DNA of 42,705 nt from DATKQY01 sp035532475 (GCA_035532475.1 DATKQY010000033.1:1-42705); one strand, 5' to 3'; numbered from the stretch's first letter, positions 23,737 through 32,377 are shown. The notes: generated from the sequence alone by a model not told the origin. Made by a program: numbers and translations.

Positions 23737-24702
23737 ATGCCTGCTGTATCGGTCGAAGACCTGCTGGTCCTGCCGCGAGTCGCGCGACCGGACAAGGCCG
23801 TCTCCACGGAGCGCCCGCTGCGCTCGGTGACGAACGCGCCGCACGGGCTGGAGGGCGAGGGCTTCCCGGTCCGCCGGGCGTTCGCCGGCGTCGCGCAGGC
23901 CGACCTGGACCCGTTCGTCCACATGGACCAGATGGGGGAGGTCGAGTACGGACCCGGTGAGCCGAAGGGCACGCCCTGGCACCCGCACCGGGGCTTCGAG
24001 ACGGTGACCTACATGATCGACGGCACGTTCCAGCACCGTGACTCGACGGGCGGCGGCGGCCTGATCACGAACGGCGCCACGCAGTGGATGACGGCGGGGG
24101 CCGGGATCCTCCACATCGAGCGCCCGCCGGAGGACCTGGTCGCCTCCGGAGGGCTCTTCCACGGCGTCCAGCTGTGGGTCAACCTTCCTGCGTCGAGCAA
24201 GTGGGTCGCACCCCGCTACCAGGACATCGGTGCAGGCAATGTGCGGTTGCTGGCCTCAGACGACGGCGGCGCGCTGCTGCGGGTCGTCGCCGGGCAGCTC
24301 GCCGGCCATTCGGGGCCCGGTGTCACCCACACGCCGATCACGTTCGTCCACGCGACGATCGAGCCGGGTGCGCGCGTCGAGGTGCCGTGGCCGCGCGAGC
24401 AGAACGCCCTCGTCTACGTCCTCTCCGGTCGCGGCAGCATCGGCAGCGACGGGCGGCCCCTGCAGAGCGGCCAGCTCGCGCTGCTCGGGCCCGGCGACTA
24501 CGTCGTCGTGTCGGCGGCCGCCTCGCAGGAGACGAGGGCCCCGAAGCTCGACGTCCTGCTTCTCGGCGGGGTGCCGATCGGCGAGCCCGTCGCATGGTAC
24601 GGGCCGTTCGTCATGAACACCGAGACCGAGATCCGCCAGGCCTTCGAGGACTACCAGCACGGCCGGATGGGACAGGTCCCCGCGGAGCACCTCGGCGGCT
24701 GA
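23737..24702 (+). CDS. Pirin family protein
   Basis: The 321-residue bicupin shows TPWHPHRGFETVTYMIDG with the first two metal histidines, and TAGAGILHIERPP with the third His and the Glu, which match the iron site of pirins. FHGVQLWVNLPAS and a C-terminal cupin (EQNALVYVLSGRGSI, GQLALLGPGDYVVV) complete the fold. Some pirins have quercetinase activity, and others act as redox-sensitive partners of transcription or metabolic enzymes; the function here is open. ATG 23737 follows GAGAGGAG. The gene is convergent with the Fur gene. Confidence 0.93.
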   Translation: MPAVSVEDLLVLPRVARPDKAVSTERPLRSVTNAPHGLEGEGFPVRRAFAGVAQADLDPFVHMDQMGEVEYGPGEPKGTPWHPHRGFETVTYMIDGTFQHRDSTGGGGLITNGATQWMTAGAGILHIERPPEDLVASGGLFHGVQLWVNLPASSKWVAPRYQDIGAGNVRLLASDDGGALLRVVAGQLAGHSGPGVTHTPITFVHATIEPGARVEVPWPREQNALVYVLSGRGSIGSDGRPLQSGQLALLGPGDYVVVSAAASQETRAPKLDVLLLGGVPIGEPVAWYGPFVMNTETEIRQAFEDYQHGRMGQVPAEHLGG

Positions 24703-24763
24703 GGGCGGGACGCGAGCAGGCGGGCCGTGCGCCCGGGGCGAGCCGCTCCGCTGGAAGCGCCGC

Positions 24764-25303
24764 TCAGAACGTGGCCGGGGTCGACCCCGCGGCCACCGTA
24801 CCGTTGGTCGCGGGGACCGCGACGCACTGCGGGCAGAGGCCCTGGAAGACGATGTCGACCCCGGTGACGACGAACCCGTGCTGCTCACCGGGCGCGAGCG
24901 AGGGCGCGGCGTCGCCGATCGTGAGCACGTCGCGCAGCGTGCCGCAGGACGTGCAGACCAGGTGGTGGTGCGGGATCCGCGTGTTCGGGTCGTAGCGCTT
25001 CGGGCCCGAGCCCGCGGACACCTCCAGCACCTCTCCCATCGAGACCAGCTCGTTCAAGGTGTTGTAGACGGTCGCCAGGCTGATCTCCCGCAGGCGCTCC
25101 TGCGCGCGACCGTGCACCGCCTCGGCGGTCAGGTGGACGTGCTCGCCGTCCAGCACCTCGGCGACGACGCGGCGCTGCGGCGTCACCCGCCACTTGCGCT
25201 CGCGTAGTCGCTCCAGAAGATCGCTGATGGCTGAACCTCGAATCGGGAGGACCCCGCACGTCCGGGGTGCGCCGTCGGTCGCGATCCTACCCGTGACCGA
25301 CAC
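24764..25303 (-). CDS. Fur family transcriptional regulator
   Basis: The core protein runs ISDLLERLRERKWRVTPQRR, EVLDGEHVHLTAEAVH, ISLATVYNTLNELVSMGEVL, HHHLVCTSCGTLRDV and GLCPQCVAV, which is the Fur winged helix plus dimer domain with HHH metal ligands and the two CxxC structural zinc pairs. The nearest usual start in frame is GTG 25303, which adds 25 atypical residues. A GAGGT motif instead sits 6 nt before an ATC at 25228, exactly where family members begin, and a TAGGAT -10-like element (25284-25289) lies between the two. The true start may therefore be the ATC codon. It could be a Fur, PerR or Zur type; the next neighbours do not decide this. Confidence 0.88.
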   Translation of the reverse strand: MSVTGRIATDGAPRTCGVLPIRGSAISDLLERLRERKWRVTPQRRVVAEVLDGEHVHLTAEAVHGRAQERLREISLATVYNTLNELVSMGEVLEVSAGSGPKRYDPNTRIPHHHLVCTSCGTLRDVLTIGDAAPSLAPGEQHGFVVTGVDIVFQGLCPQCVAVPATNGTVAAGSTPATF

Positions 25304-25422
25304 GCCGACCGGTCCGCGCACCGTCGTGCCGCCCCTTGGACCAGGTATTCCATCCGCCGGTGCCCGATCGCTGTCCCGGCGGTGGTGCCCGCCGTCCGGC
25401 GGAGTCGGGGTCGGCGGCTCGC

Positions 25423-25860
25423 TCAGCCGGCGAGCAGTACTCCGAGCACGAGGGCCGCCAGCGAGGCGATCCCGGCGAGGCCGCCAAAGGCTGCCAGACC
25501 CGCCTTCGAGCGCGCCCGCTGGTGGAGATAGGCGGTGATGCCGGCGATGGCGACGACCGCGATCTTCACCCCGAGCACGGCGTTCCAGGCGTCCGTCTGG
25601 CGGTTCGGGTGGGACGCCACGGCGCTCCAGATCCCGGTCGCCACCAGCGCGGCGAACGCCGGCCACTGCAGGCGCCCGAACGCCCGGGCGACGGCGCGGG
25701 GCGCCCCCTCGCCAAGCGCGCGGACGGTCGGCAACAGCCCCGCGATCGTGAACTGTCCGCCGACCCAGAACGCTGCGGCCAGCACGTGGAGCGACACCCG
25801 GACCGCCGTGGCGGCGCTCGCCAGCGCGGCGAGCAGTCCCGCGTCGTTGGCCCCGAGCAC
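25423..25860 (-). CDS. CopD-like/DUF2269-type four-helix membrane protein
   Basis: The 145-residue protein has four hydrophobic helices: VRVSLHVLAAAFWVGGQFTI with a His and the FWVGGQF motif, LQWPAFAALVATGIWSAVA, WNAVLGVKIAVVAIAGITAY with a following LHQRAR, and GLAGIASLAALVLGVLLAG. Conserved histidines in helices 1 and 3 suggest heme or copper contact, as in CopD/YphA-like families. The start is GTG 25860. It is divergent from the nicotinate phosphoribosyltransferase gene, 54 bp away. The exact function is unknown. Confidence 0.7.
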   Translation of the reverse strand: MLGANDAGLLAALASAATAVRVSLHVLAAAFWVGGQFTIAGLLPTVRALGEGAPRAVARAFGRLQWPAFAALVATGIWSAVASHPNRQTDAWNAVLGVKIAVVAIAGITAYLHQRARSKAGLAAFGGLAGIASLAALVLGVLLAG

Positions 25861-25914
25861 GGCCCGACCCTACCTGCGCACCGCCCCGGTGGCGCAATCC
25901 CGGCCGTTGTTAGC

Positions 25915-27300
25915 GTGTCAGCGTTCCGGCCGCCGCCGACGGGGAGGCACGACATCTCGACTGCCCTGCTCACCGACCGTTACGAGCTGACGATGCTCGA
26001 CGCGGCCCTCAGCTCGGGCGTGGCCGGGCGGCCGTCGGTGTTCGAGGTGTTCGCGCGCGAGCTGCCCGCCGGGCGCCGCTACGGCGTTGTCGCCGGCCTC
26101 GGCCGGCTGCTCGACCTGCTCGGTGAGTTCACCTTCGGCGAGGCGGAGCTCGCCCACCTGGAGGCCGGCCGCGTCGTCTCGCCGCGGGCGCTCGCGTGGC
26201 TCGCCGGGTTCTCCTTTTCCGGCACGGTCGACGCCTACGCCGAGGGGGAGTGCTACTTCGGCGCGAGCCCGGTGCTCACGGTCGAGGCGCCCTTTGGCGA
26301 GGCGCTGCTCCTCGAGACGATCGTGCTCTCCGCGCTCAACTTCGACACCGCGGTGGCGAGCGCCGCGGCGCGCATGGTGGAGGCGGCGGGGGACCGTCCG
26401 CTCGTCGAGATGGGCAGCCGCCGCGTCCACGAGGAGGCGGCGATCGCGGCGGCGCGCGCGGCGTACCTGGCCGGCTTCGCCTCGACCTCGAACCTGGAGG
26501 CGGGGCGACGCTACGGGATCCCGACCGCCGGCACCGCGGCCCACGCCTTCACCCTCGCCCATCGAAGCGAGGCGGAGGCGTTCGGCACGCAGCTCGACGT
26601 GCTCGGGCTCGACACCACTCTCCTCGTCGACACCTACGACGTCGCCGACGCCATCCGCACCGGTGTCGCCGCGGCGAGGCAGCGCGGTGCGAGCGGGCCC
26701 GGGGCGATCCGGCTCGACTCGGGCGAGCTCGGGGAGGGGGCGCGCCAGTCGAGGGCCCTCCTCGACGAGCTCGGCGCCACGTCGACGCGCATCGTCGCGA
26801 GCTCCGACCTGGACGAGTACGCCCTCGCCGAGCTCCGCGGCGCTCCGATCGACGTCTTCGGGGTGGGCACGCGGGTCGTCACCGGATCCGGCGCTCCGAC
26901 GGCGGGCTTCGTCTACAAGCTGGTCGCGGTGGCCGACGGCCCGGGAGGCGCGCCGATGCGGCCGGTCGCCAAGCAGTCCGTGCACAAGGAGACGATCGGC
27001 GGCCGCAAGCTGGCCTTCCGGCTCGTCGACGCCGAGGGCATCGCCCGGCGGGAGGTCCTCGCACTCGACGGCACGACGTCTCCCGCCGAGGTCGCGCGCA
27101 CGCTCGCATCACAGGCCGGCACGGCGTGGAGCGCCCGTCCGCTCCAGGTCCGCGTCATCGACGCGGGCCGGCGGGCCCCCGGCGGCGGGCTCGACGAGGC
27201 CCGGGCGCGGGCACGCGCCTCGCTCGACGAGCTGCCACCAGCGGCACGCTCGATCGACCCGGGCGAGCCGGCACTGCGCGTCACGCTCGCCGGAGCCTGA
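25915..27300 (+). CDS. pncB: Nicotinate phosphoribosyltransferase
   Basis: This enzyme of NAD salvage couples nicotinate to PRPP with ATP use. The family opening STALLTDRYELTMLDAALSS is followed by VFEVFARELPAGRRYGVVAG, LVEMGSRRVHEEAAIAAARA, GTAAHAFTLAH with the phosphorylated-His region, LLVDTYDVADAI, AIRLDSGELGEGAR, IVASSDLDEYALAELRG, and FGVGTRVVTGSGAPTAGFVY, covering the PRPP and nicotinate sites. The nearest usual start is GTG 25915. However, GGGGAGG (25941-25947) is 6 nt before ATC 25954, which is where homologues begin (MSTALLTDRYEL). This is the second gene in the window with that arrangement. The length is normal. Confidence 0.93.
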   Translation: MSAFRPPPTGRHDISTALLTDRYELTMLDAALSSGVAGRPSVFEVFARELPAGRRYGVVAGLGRLLDLLGEFTFGEAELAHLEAGRVVSPRALAWLAGFSFSGTVDAYAEGECYFGASPVLTVEAPFGEALLLETIVLSALNFDTAVASAAARMVEAAGDRPLVEMGSRRVHEEAAIAAARAAYLAGFASTSNLEAGRRYGIPTAGTAAHAFTLAHRSEAEAFGTQLDVLGLDTTLLVDTYDVADAIRTGVAAARQRGASGPGAIRLDSGELGEGARQSRALLDELGATSTRIVASSDLDEYALAELRGAPIDVFGVGTRVVTGSGAPTAGFVYKLVAVADGPGGAPMRPVAKQSVHKETIGGRKLAFRLVDAEGIARREVLALDGTTSPAEVARTLASQAGTAWSARPLQVRVIDAGRRAPGGGLDEARARARASLDELPPAARSIDPGEPALRVTLAGA

Positions 27301-27327
27301 CCGGCCGGCCGGTCAGGGGGCGACGCC

Positions 27328-28359
27328 TCAGTCGAGGAAGATGTGGGAGATCCCCCGGAAGAGCTCGTCGGGGACCCGCTTCAGCTCGCCGACCGCGTCG
27401 GCGAGCGCCACACGAACGACCCGCTGGCCCTGGAGCCCGACGATCGTGCCGTAGTCGCCGTCATGCACGGCGTCGACGGCGGCGATGCCGAAGCGGGTCG
27501 CGAGCATGCGGTCGAAGGCGGAGGGGGTCCCGCCGCGAAGGACGTGGCCGAGCATCGTGACCCGCGCCTCCAGGCCGCTGATCGACTCGATCTCGCGTGC
27601 GACTGCCGTGCCGATCCCGCCGAGGCGCTCGTGGTCGTACTCGTCGATCTCGGGAGGGGGCAGCTCCAGCGTGCCCTCCACCGGCTTGGCCCCTTCGGCC
27701 ACGACGACGATCGAGGCGTAGCGGCCCTTCGCGTGGCGGCGGCTCAGGTGCTCGCAGACGGTCTTCACGTCGAACGGCTCCTCGGGGATGAGGACCACGG
27801 CCGCCCCGGCGGCCAGACCGGCATAGAGGGCGATCCAGCCGACATGGCGGCCCATCACCTCGCACACCATCACCCGGTCGTGCGACTCGGCGGTGGTGTG
27901 CAGGCGGTCGATCGCCTCGGTCGCCACCTGGACGGCGGTGTTGAAGCCGATCGTGACGTCGGTCCCGTTCACGTCGTTGTCGATCGTCTTCGGGATCCCG
28001 ACGACGGGCAGGCCGAGCTCCGACAGGCGCCAGGCCGCGCTGAGCGTGCCCTCGCCGCCGATCGCCACCACCGCGTCGATCCCGCGGCGCTCGATCGTCG
28101 CGAAGACGCGCTCGACCCCGTCGTCGACCTTGAAGGGGTTCGTCCTGGAGGTGCCGAGGATGGTGCCCCCACGTGGCAGGATGCCGCGGCACCGCTCGAT
28201 GGTGAGCGGCATGGCGACGTCGTCGATGACGCCGCGCCAGCCGTCCCGGAAGCCGTACACCTCGTCGTCGTGACTGACCTCGGCCTTGCGGACTACGGCG
28301 CGGATGGCAGCGTTCAGGCCGGGGCAGTCACCGCCGCCAGTCAGCACTCCCATGCGCAT
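27328..28359 (-). CDS. pfkA: 6-phosphofructokinase, ATP-type (actinobacterial group)
   Basis: The 343-residue enzyme shows MGVLTGGGDCPGLNAAIRA, RGGTILGTSRTNPFK, VVAIGGEGTLSAAWRLSELG, VVGIPKTIDNDVNGTDVTIG (substrate PKTIDND motif), VMVCEVMGRHVGWIALYAG and MLGHVLRGGTPSAFDRML. Gly in GGEGT, where pyrophosphate enzymes have Asp, together with Lys in PKTIDND, is the combination of ATP-dependent actinobacterial PFKs such as that of Streptomyces. ATG 28359 follows AAAGGA at 7 nt. It catalyses fructose-6-phosphate phosphorylation in glycolysis. It is convergent with pncB and about 290 bp from the divergent lipoprotein gene; I see nothing assignable in that gap. Confidence 0.93.
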   Translation of the reverse strand: MRMGVLTGGGDCPGLNAAIRAVVRKAEVSHDDEVYGFRDGWRGVIDDVAMPLTIERCRGILPRGGTILGTSRTNPFKVDDGVERVFATIERRGIDAVVAIGGEGTLSAAWRLSELGLPVVGIPKTIDNDVNGTDVTIGFNTAVQVATEAIDRLHTTAESHDRVMVCEVMGRHVGWIALYAGLAAGAAVVLIPEEPFDVKTVCEHLSRRHAKGRYASIVVVAEGAKPVEGTLELPPPEIDEYDHERLGGIGTAVAREIESISGLEARVTMLGHVLRGGTPSAFDRMLATRFGIAAVDAVHDGDYGTIVGLQGQRVVRVALADAVGELKRVPDELFRGISHIFLD

Positions 28360-28650
28360 CGCAGCGTCCTTTCTCGATCCGAGTCCTGGTGGCCGACGCT
28401 CGGTTCGACGCGCAGGCTCGCCGGCGATCAGGGTGTGCGCCTCCCACTCTATTGCGGCAGGCTGGAAAGACCTTCGAGGGTCCCGGCGCGCCGGTGAGGT
28501 CCTGCGGCCGCGCGCCAGCTGCGTCGCCCGGGCGCGGGTCGACGAGCGGGGGAGTGGGGCGCGACCGGTAGTACCATTGCCCCGTCCGACGAGGGACGCG
28601 AACCCGCGGGTGTCGCGCCGCTCCGCCCCCTGGAACCGGGAGAATGTCGA

Positions 28651-29604
28651 ATGAGGATGCGCCGCTCGGCTGCTGCCGGAGGGGTCGTTCTCCTCGGTGT
28701 GATCATCGCCGGCTGCTCGAGCGCCGACACGGCGACGGCACCGCAGAAGTCCGCGGCCGCGGCGATCACCTCCCTCGACTCGAGCCCCTACCTCCAGCTC
28801 ACCGAGTCGGTGTCGACCGATGCCGTCACCGGGTCCGGCACGAGCGTGGCGGAGACGCAGGCGATCCTGAAGAACGCGAGGCTCGTGATCTCGGCGAGCT
28901 CCGACGACACGAGCAAGAACCTCTCCGCCGCCGGCCAGCAGGAGAGCGTCGACGTCTCTGTCGACTACGGCTCGGCGACGCTCGCCTCGCTCCGGTTGAT
29001 CGACGGCAAGCAGCTCTACTTCCGCCTCGACATCTCCTCGTGGTCCGTGCTCCCGATCACCTTGAGCCCGTCGACGAAGAGCACGATCTCCGAGCTGCAG
29101 ACGTTCGTCGGAGACCGTTGGTTCTCGCTGCCGAGCTCCCTGCTCACGAACAAGTCGGTGAAGAACGACCTGAGCAAGACGCAGGCGACCCAGATCGACA
29201 CCGCCCTGCTCCAGGCGCTGACGAAGAACGCCACGTTCAGCGCCGGCCCGGGCAGGAACGGCGAGACCGAGGTCGACATCTCGGGCTCGCTGAAGAACCT
29301 GGTGACGTCGCTGGAGCCGGTCATCGGCCAGCTCCAGCAGCTGGGCGGGGCGGTTCCGGCGGTCGGCGCCGCCAGCACCTCCCTCTCCTCGGTGGGCGGC
29401 GACTATCTCGTCAAGCTCTTCACCGACTCGTCGGGCAGCCTAAAGGAGCTCACCGCCTCGGTCGCCTCGAACGGCAAGAACGTGGCCCTCGACATGCTCG
29501 TCGGCCATGAGGCGACGCCGATCACGGCGCCCGCCGGTGCGACGCCGTTCTCGAAGAGCCTCATCCAGCAGTTCGTCCAGGGATTCGCCTCCACCTCGAC
29601 GTGA
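28651..29604 (+). CDS. Secreted lipoprotein of unknown function
   Basis: The 317-residue product starts MRMRRSAAAGGVVLLGVIIA, then GCSSAD, a typical type II signal peptide with lipobox Cys at about residue 22. The mature part contains YLQLTESVSTDAVTGSG, VSVDYGSATLASLRLIDGKQ, LYFRLDI, TFVGDRWFSLPSSLL, and a C-terminal DYLVKLFTDSSGSLKELTAS. The pattern of paired beta strands about a dose of Ser/Thr resembles LppX/LprG-like or DUF4352-type lipoproteins, but I cannot assign it. GGGAG lies upstream. It is convergent with the SDR gene. Confidence 0.8.
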   Translation: MRMRRSAAAGGVVLLGVIIAGCSSADTATAPQKSAAAAITSLDSSPYLQLTESVSTDAVTGSGTSVAETQAILKNARLVISASSDDTSKNLSAAGQQESVDVSVDYGSATLASLRLIDGKQLYFRLDISSWSVLPITLSPSTKSTISELQTFVGDRWFSLPSSLLTNKSVKNDLSKTQATQIDTALLQALTKNATFSAGPGRNGETEVDISGSLKNLVTSLEPVIGQLQQLGGAVPAVGAASTSLSSVGGDYLVKLFTDSSGSLKELTASVASNGKNVALDMLVGHEATPITAPAGATPFSKSLIQQFVQGFASTST

Positions 29605-29673
29605 CGCCGGTGGCGTCGCGAGGCGGGTGCGCCCAACGGCGAGCGGTGCCTCGGCCGATTGCGCCCGGCGGGG

Positions 29674-30429
29674 TCAGCCCTCCTTGCGGCGGTGGACGAC
29701 GCCGACGCGCGCCTGGTCGCGTGGGCGGATGATCATCTGGTCGATGTCGACGTGGCTCGGGCGGGTCGCCGCGAAGGCGATGCAGTCTGCGACGTCCTCG
29801 CCGGTGAGCGGCGTCATCCCGGCGTAGAGGTCTGTCGCCCGGCCCTCGTCGCCGCGGAAGCGGACGAGGGAGAACTCCGTCTCGACCATGCCGGGATCGA
29901 CCTCGGTCAGCCGAACCGGCTGGCCGAGCAGCTCCAGGCGCAGGACGTCCATCACCGCTCGGACGCCGGCCTTGGCGGCGCAATAGCCGGCCCCGCCGAC
30001 GTAGGGATCGAACGCGGCGACCGAGCCGAGCGTGACGATCTGGCCGTCACCGGACGCGATGAGCTTGGGCAGCAGCGCCTTGGTCATCCGCATCACGCCG
30101 AGGACGTTCGCCTCGTACATCCACGTCCAGTCCGCCTCCTTCGTCTCCTCCAGGCGCTCGAGCCCGATCGCGCCGCCGGCGTTGTTGACGAGCAGCCGGC
30201 ACTCCTCGACACCGTCGCAGAAACGGACGACGGACTCGGGGTCGGTCACGTCGAGGGCGGCGAAGCTTGCGCCGTCGCCGATGCTCGCCGCCACCTCGGC
30301 GAGACGATCGAGCCGGCGTGCGCCGAGCACGATGCGAAAGCCCGCCTCGGCGAGCGCACGCGCCGTTGCCGCGCCGATCCCGCTCGACGCGCCGGTCACC
30401 ACTGCGACCCCGCGGTCAATCGTTCCCAC
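29674..30429 (-). CDS. Short-chain dehydrogenase/reductase (YdfG-like)
   Basis: The 251-residue protein has the TGASSGIGAATARALAEAG cofactor loop, GARRLDRLAEV (Arg pair, which favours NADPH), LDVTDPES, LLVNNAGGAIGLERLEE, VTLGSVAAFDPYVGGAGYCA with the catalytic Ser, Tyr and following AAK, and VDPGMVETEFSLVRF. It most resembles the YdfG group acting on 3-hydroxy acids or serine. GTG 30429 is preceded by GGGAGG at 9 nt. The substrate is not deducible from its neighbours. Confidence 0.9.
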   Translation of the reverse strand: MGTIDRGVAVVTGASSGIGAATARALAEAGFRIVLGARRLDRLAEVAASIGDGASFAALDVTDPESVVRFCDGVEECRLLVNNAGGAIGLERLEETKEADWTWMYEANVLGVMRMTKALLPKLIASGDGQIVTLGSVAAFDPYVGGAGYCAAKAGVRAVMDVLRLELLGQPVRLTEVDPGMVETEFSLVRFRGDEGRATDLYAGMTPLTGEDVADCIAFAATRPSHVDIDQMIIRPRDQARVGVVHRRKEG

Positions 30430-30884
30430 CGTTGCTGACCTCCCAGTCGGTACGGATGCTCCGGAGCAACCTAGTCAACAAGGCGCGGGCCGCCCCGGGA
30501 GGGCGATGACCTTCACCGCCGTCCGTCCCGACGATGGACCGGATGGCTGAGTGCCGAGGATCGTTGCGGGCACTGCACGGGCGTCGCCGCCCTTTGGCGG
30601 GTTCCCTCGCCGCGCGGGGCTGGGGAGGCTCCGAGGATCCCTGTCGTCCCCGGCTGGCCCTCCTCCTCCTCCTCCTCCTCCTCCTCCTCGGAGCGCCGCG
30701 GAGCGACGGATCTGCTCGTGACGTGCGTCGCGCGCCTCACCGAGCGCGAAACCCCGGCCGGTCGACCCAGCAGGACGCTGCGGCGCGCGCCGTCAGCCCC
30801 GAGCATGTCTGGTCGCCCTGGTCGAGCGCGTCGCGAAGGGCCCGGTGGGCACGATGCCGTCGTCCGGTCGCCACGCCGGAGCCG
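30430..30884. other. 455-bp gap with trinucleotide repeat
   Basis: No credible gene is present. Frames crossing it consist of Arg-rich strings or of runs of Leu (plus strand) or Glu (minus strand) produced by the CTC repeat at 30660-30689. Upstream of the SDR gene a promoter is expected near 30440-30480, but I see no clear hexamers. Confidence 0.5.
30660..30689. repeat. Trinucleotide microsatellite, 10 x CTC
   Basis: Ten perfect CTC triplets run without interruption. Such pure triplet tracts are uncommon in actinobacterial intergenic DNA and are prone to slippage. Confidence 0.95.
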
Positions 30885-31778
30885 CTAATGACCCTCGGCG
30901 AGCAGCAGCCCGACGTCGACGACCGCGACGAGCAGGGTCAGCCGGAAGGGCAGGCGTGAGCGGGGGTCACGTGCCGCTTGCAGCGTCGCGACGGCGAGCA
31001 CGGCCGAGACGGCGAAGCCCGCCAGCTCGAGCGCGCCCGGTGACCCGCGCCCGAAGGCGAGCAGGCCCGCGCCGCCGAGCAGCAGCAGTGCCGTCGCACC
31101 GAGGCTGCGCCGGCGGCCCAGGTGATGGCCGATACCGGCGACGCCGAGCGCCAGGTCGTCGTCGAGATCGGGGAGCACGTTGGCGAGGTGCGCCCCCACG
31201 CCGAGCAGGCTCGCGGCGCCGACCGCCCACCAGGGTGGCAGCGGCGAGGCGGGGAGGCCGAGGACGACGAAGCAGGGGAGCAGGCCGAAGGAGAGCGCGA
31301 AGGGCACGAACGACAACGGCGTCGCCTTCAGCCCCGCGTTGTAGGCCCACGCCGAGGCGACGGCGGCCAGATGGACGGCGCCGGCGCGCCAGCCCGACGC
31401 CAACGAGAGCGGCACGGTCGAGGTCAGCGCCGCCAGGGCTGCCGCACCGACGACGGGCCGAGCCACGAGGCCGACGGCGACCGGCTTGTCGGGGCGGCGG
31501 GCCGAGGCGTCGCGCGCCGCGTCGAGGAAGTCGTTGTGCCAGCCGATCGAGAGCTGGCCCGTCAGGACGGCGGCCCCGACCACCGCCATCCCTGCGGCAC
31601 CACGGCCGACCACCGCGGCGTAGGCGACGCTCACGGCGGTGACGGCGACGACCGGCCCCGGATGGCTCGCACGTGCCAGCGCGAGGGGGAGCGGGGAACG
31701 TCGCGCGAGTGCCACGGGCGCAGATTCTTGCGCTCCGCGCGTCACGGTCGCTTGCGCCGCGAGCCGCCTACGCGCCAC
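30885..31778 (-). CDS. UbiA family prenyltransferase
   Basis: The protein has up to 297 residues with about eight membrane helices. The first Asp-rich motif reads GWHNDFLDAARDASARRPDK with the following PVA, and the second NVLPDLDDDLALG; both bind the Mg-prenyl diphosphate in UbiA enzymes. The NDFLDAxxD spacing and DKP resemble homogentisate/DHNA-type or (S)-2,3-di-O-geranylgeranylglyceryl-like members, but the aromatic acceptor is unknown. The start is GTG 31778; GTG 31715 would give a more usual N-terminus just before LARRSPLPLALARASHPGPV. It follows the DUF4395 gene by 48 bp on the same strand, probably as one transcript. Confidence 0.87.
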   Translation of the reverse strand: MARRRLAAQATVTRGAQESAPVALARRSPLPLALARASHPGPVVAVTAVSVAYAAVVGRGAAGMAVVGAAVLTGQLSIGWHNDFLDAARDASARRPDKPVAVGLVARPVVGAAALAALTSTVPLSLASGWRAGAVHLAAVASAWAYNAGLKATPLSFVPFALSFGLLPCFVVLGLPASPLPPWWAVGAASLLGVGAHLANVLPDLDDDLALGVAGIGHHLGRRRSLGATALLLLGGAGLLAFGRGSPGALELAGFAVSAVLAVATLQAARDPRSRLPFRLTLLVAVVDVGLLLAEGH

Positions 31779-31826
31779 GTCGTCGACGCCAGCGCCCCGG
31801 CGCGCCCTGCCGGACCCGTTGGAGCC

Positions 31827-32342
31827 TCAGCTGCGCGCGCCGGCGGAGCGCTGGGCCGCCGCGGCCGGACCCCAGATGTCGGCGCACTCCCGGCAGGTCG
31901 ATGCCGGGACCAGCCCGACCCGCATGCCGAGACTGAACAGCTGGCAGCCGACGCAGTAGCCGAGGGCGGCTTCGAGGAACGCCGGTACGGCGAGGAGGGC
32001 GAGCACGACGTAGGCGCCCGTCGCGTGTCCGTCGAGCCAGAGCGAGAGCGCGCCGAGGGTGAAGGCGGCGCCGATCATCTGTGCGAAGCGCTTTGGGGGG
32101 CCGGGCACCAGCTTCGCGTGCCCCGGAAGACGGGGTGCCACCAGGCGCGTCGCCAGCTGGCCGAGGGGGCTGAGGCGCGGTCCGGTCAGCACCCGGGCGA
32201 CGAAGCCGTAGGCGAGGGGGATGGTGAGCCACGGCTGGCGTGCCGCCACCGCCACGACGGCCATCACGACCACCCCGGTCGCGACCGTCCGTGCGGCGAC
32301 GTCGTTCACCGGGTTCGGGAAGGTGAGGAGGGGTCGGGCCAC
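31827..32342 (-). CDS. DUF4395 membrane protein
   Basis: The 171-residue protein begins MARPLLTFPNPVNDVAARTV. It has two N-terminal hydrophobic segments, the PGPPKRFAQMIGAAFTLGAL block, and the GYCVGCQLFSLGMRVG motif, followed by a C-terminal CRECADIW. The PPKRFAQ and CVGC elements define DUF4395, a four-helix family often encoded beside thioredoxin-like or sulfur-relay genes; its role is unsettled. GTG 32342 has no ribosome site but sits 6 nt from a -10 element, so the transcript may be leaderless. It precedes the UbiA gene. Confidence 0.85.
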   Translation of the reverse strand: MARPLLTFPNPVNDVAARTVATGVVVMAVVAVAARQPWLTIPLAYGFVARVLTGPRLSPLGQLATRLVAPRLPGHAKLVPGPPKRFAQMIGAAFTLGALSLWLDGHATGAYVVLALLAVPAFLEAALGYCVGCQLFSLGMRVGLVPASTCRECADIWGPAAAAQRSAGARS

Positions 32343-32348
32343 GGGGCC

Positions 32349-32377
32349 AGTGTACGCTGCCGCGAGCGAAATGTTGA
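32349..32377 (-). promoter_or_regulatory. Promoter for leaderless DUF4395 transcript
   Basis: On the minus strand TCAACA and TACACT are separated by exactly 17 bp, and TACACT ends 6 nt before the GTG. Transcription would then begin at or next to the start codon, a common actinobacterial arrangement. The absence of any Shine-Dalgarno site agrees with it. Confidence 0.6.

Noticed and set aside
30513..30806. Minus-strand frame with a Glu run
   Set aside because: It is the other reading of the same repeat, with no conserved features.
30534..30959. 141-residue frame with ten consecutive Leu on the plus strand
   Set aside because: The Leu run is only the CTC repeat; the rest is Arg-rich noise overlapping the end of the UbiA gene, with no start signal.
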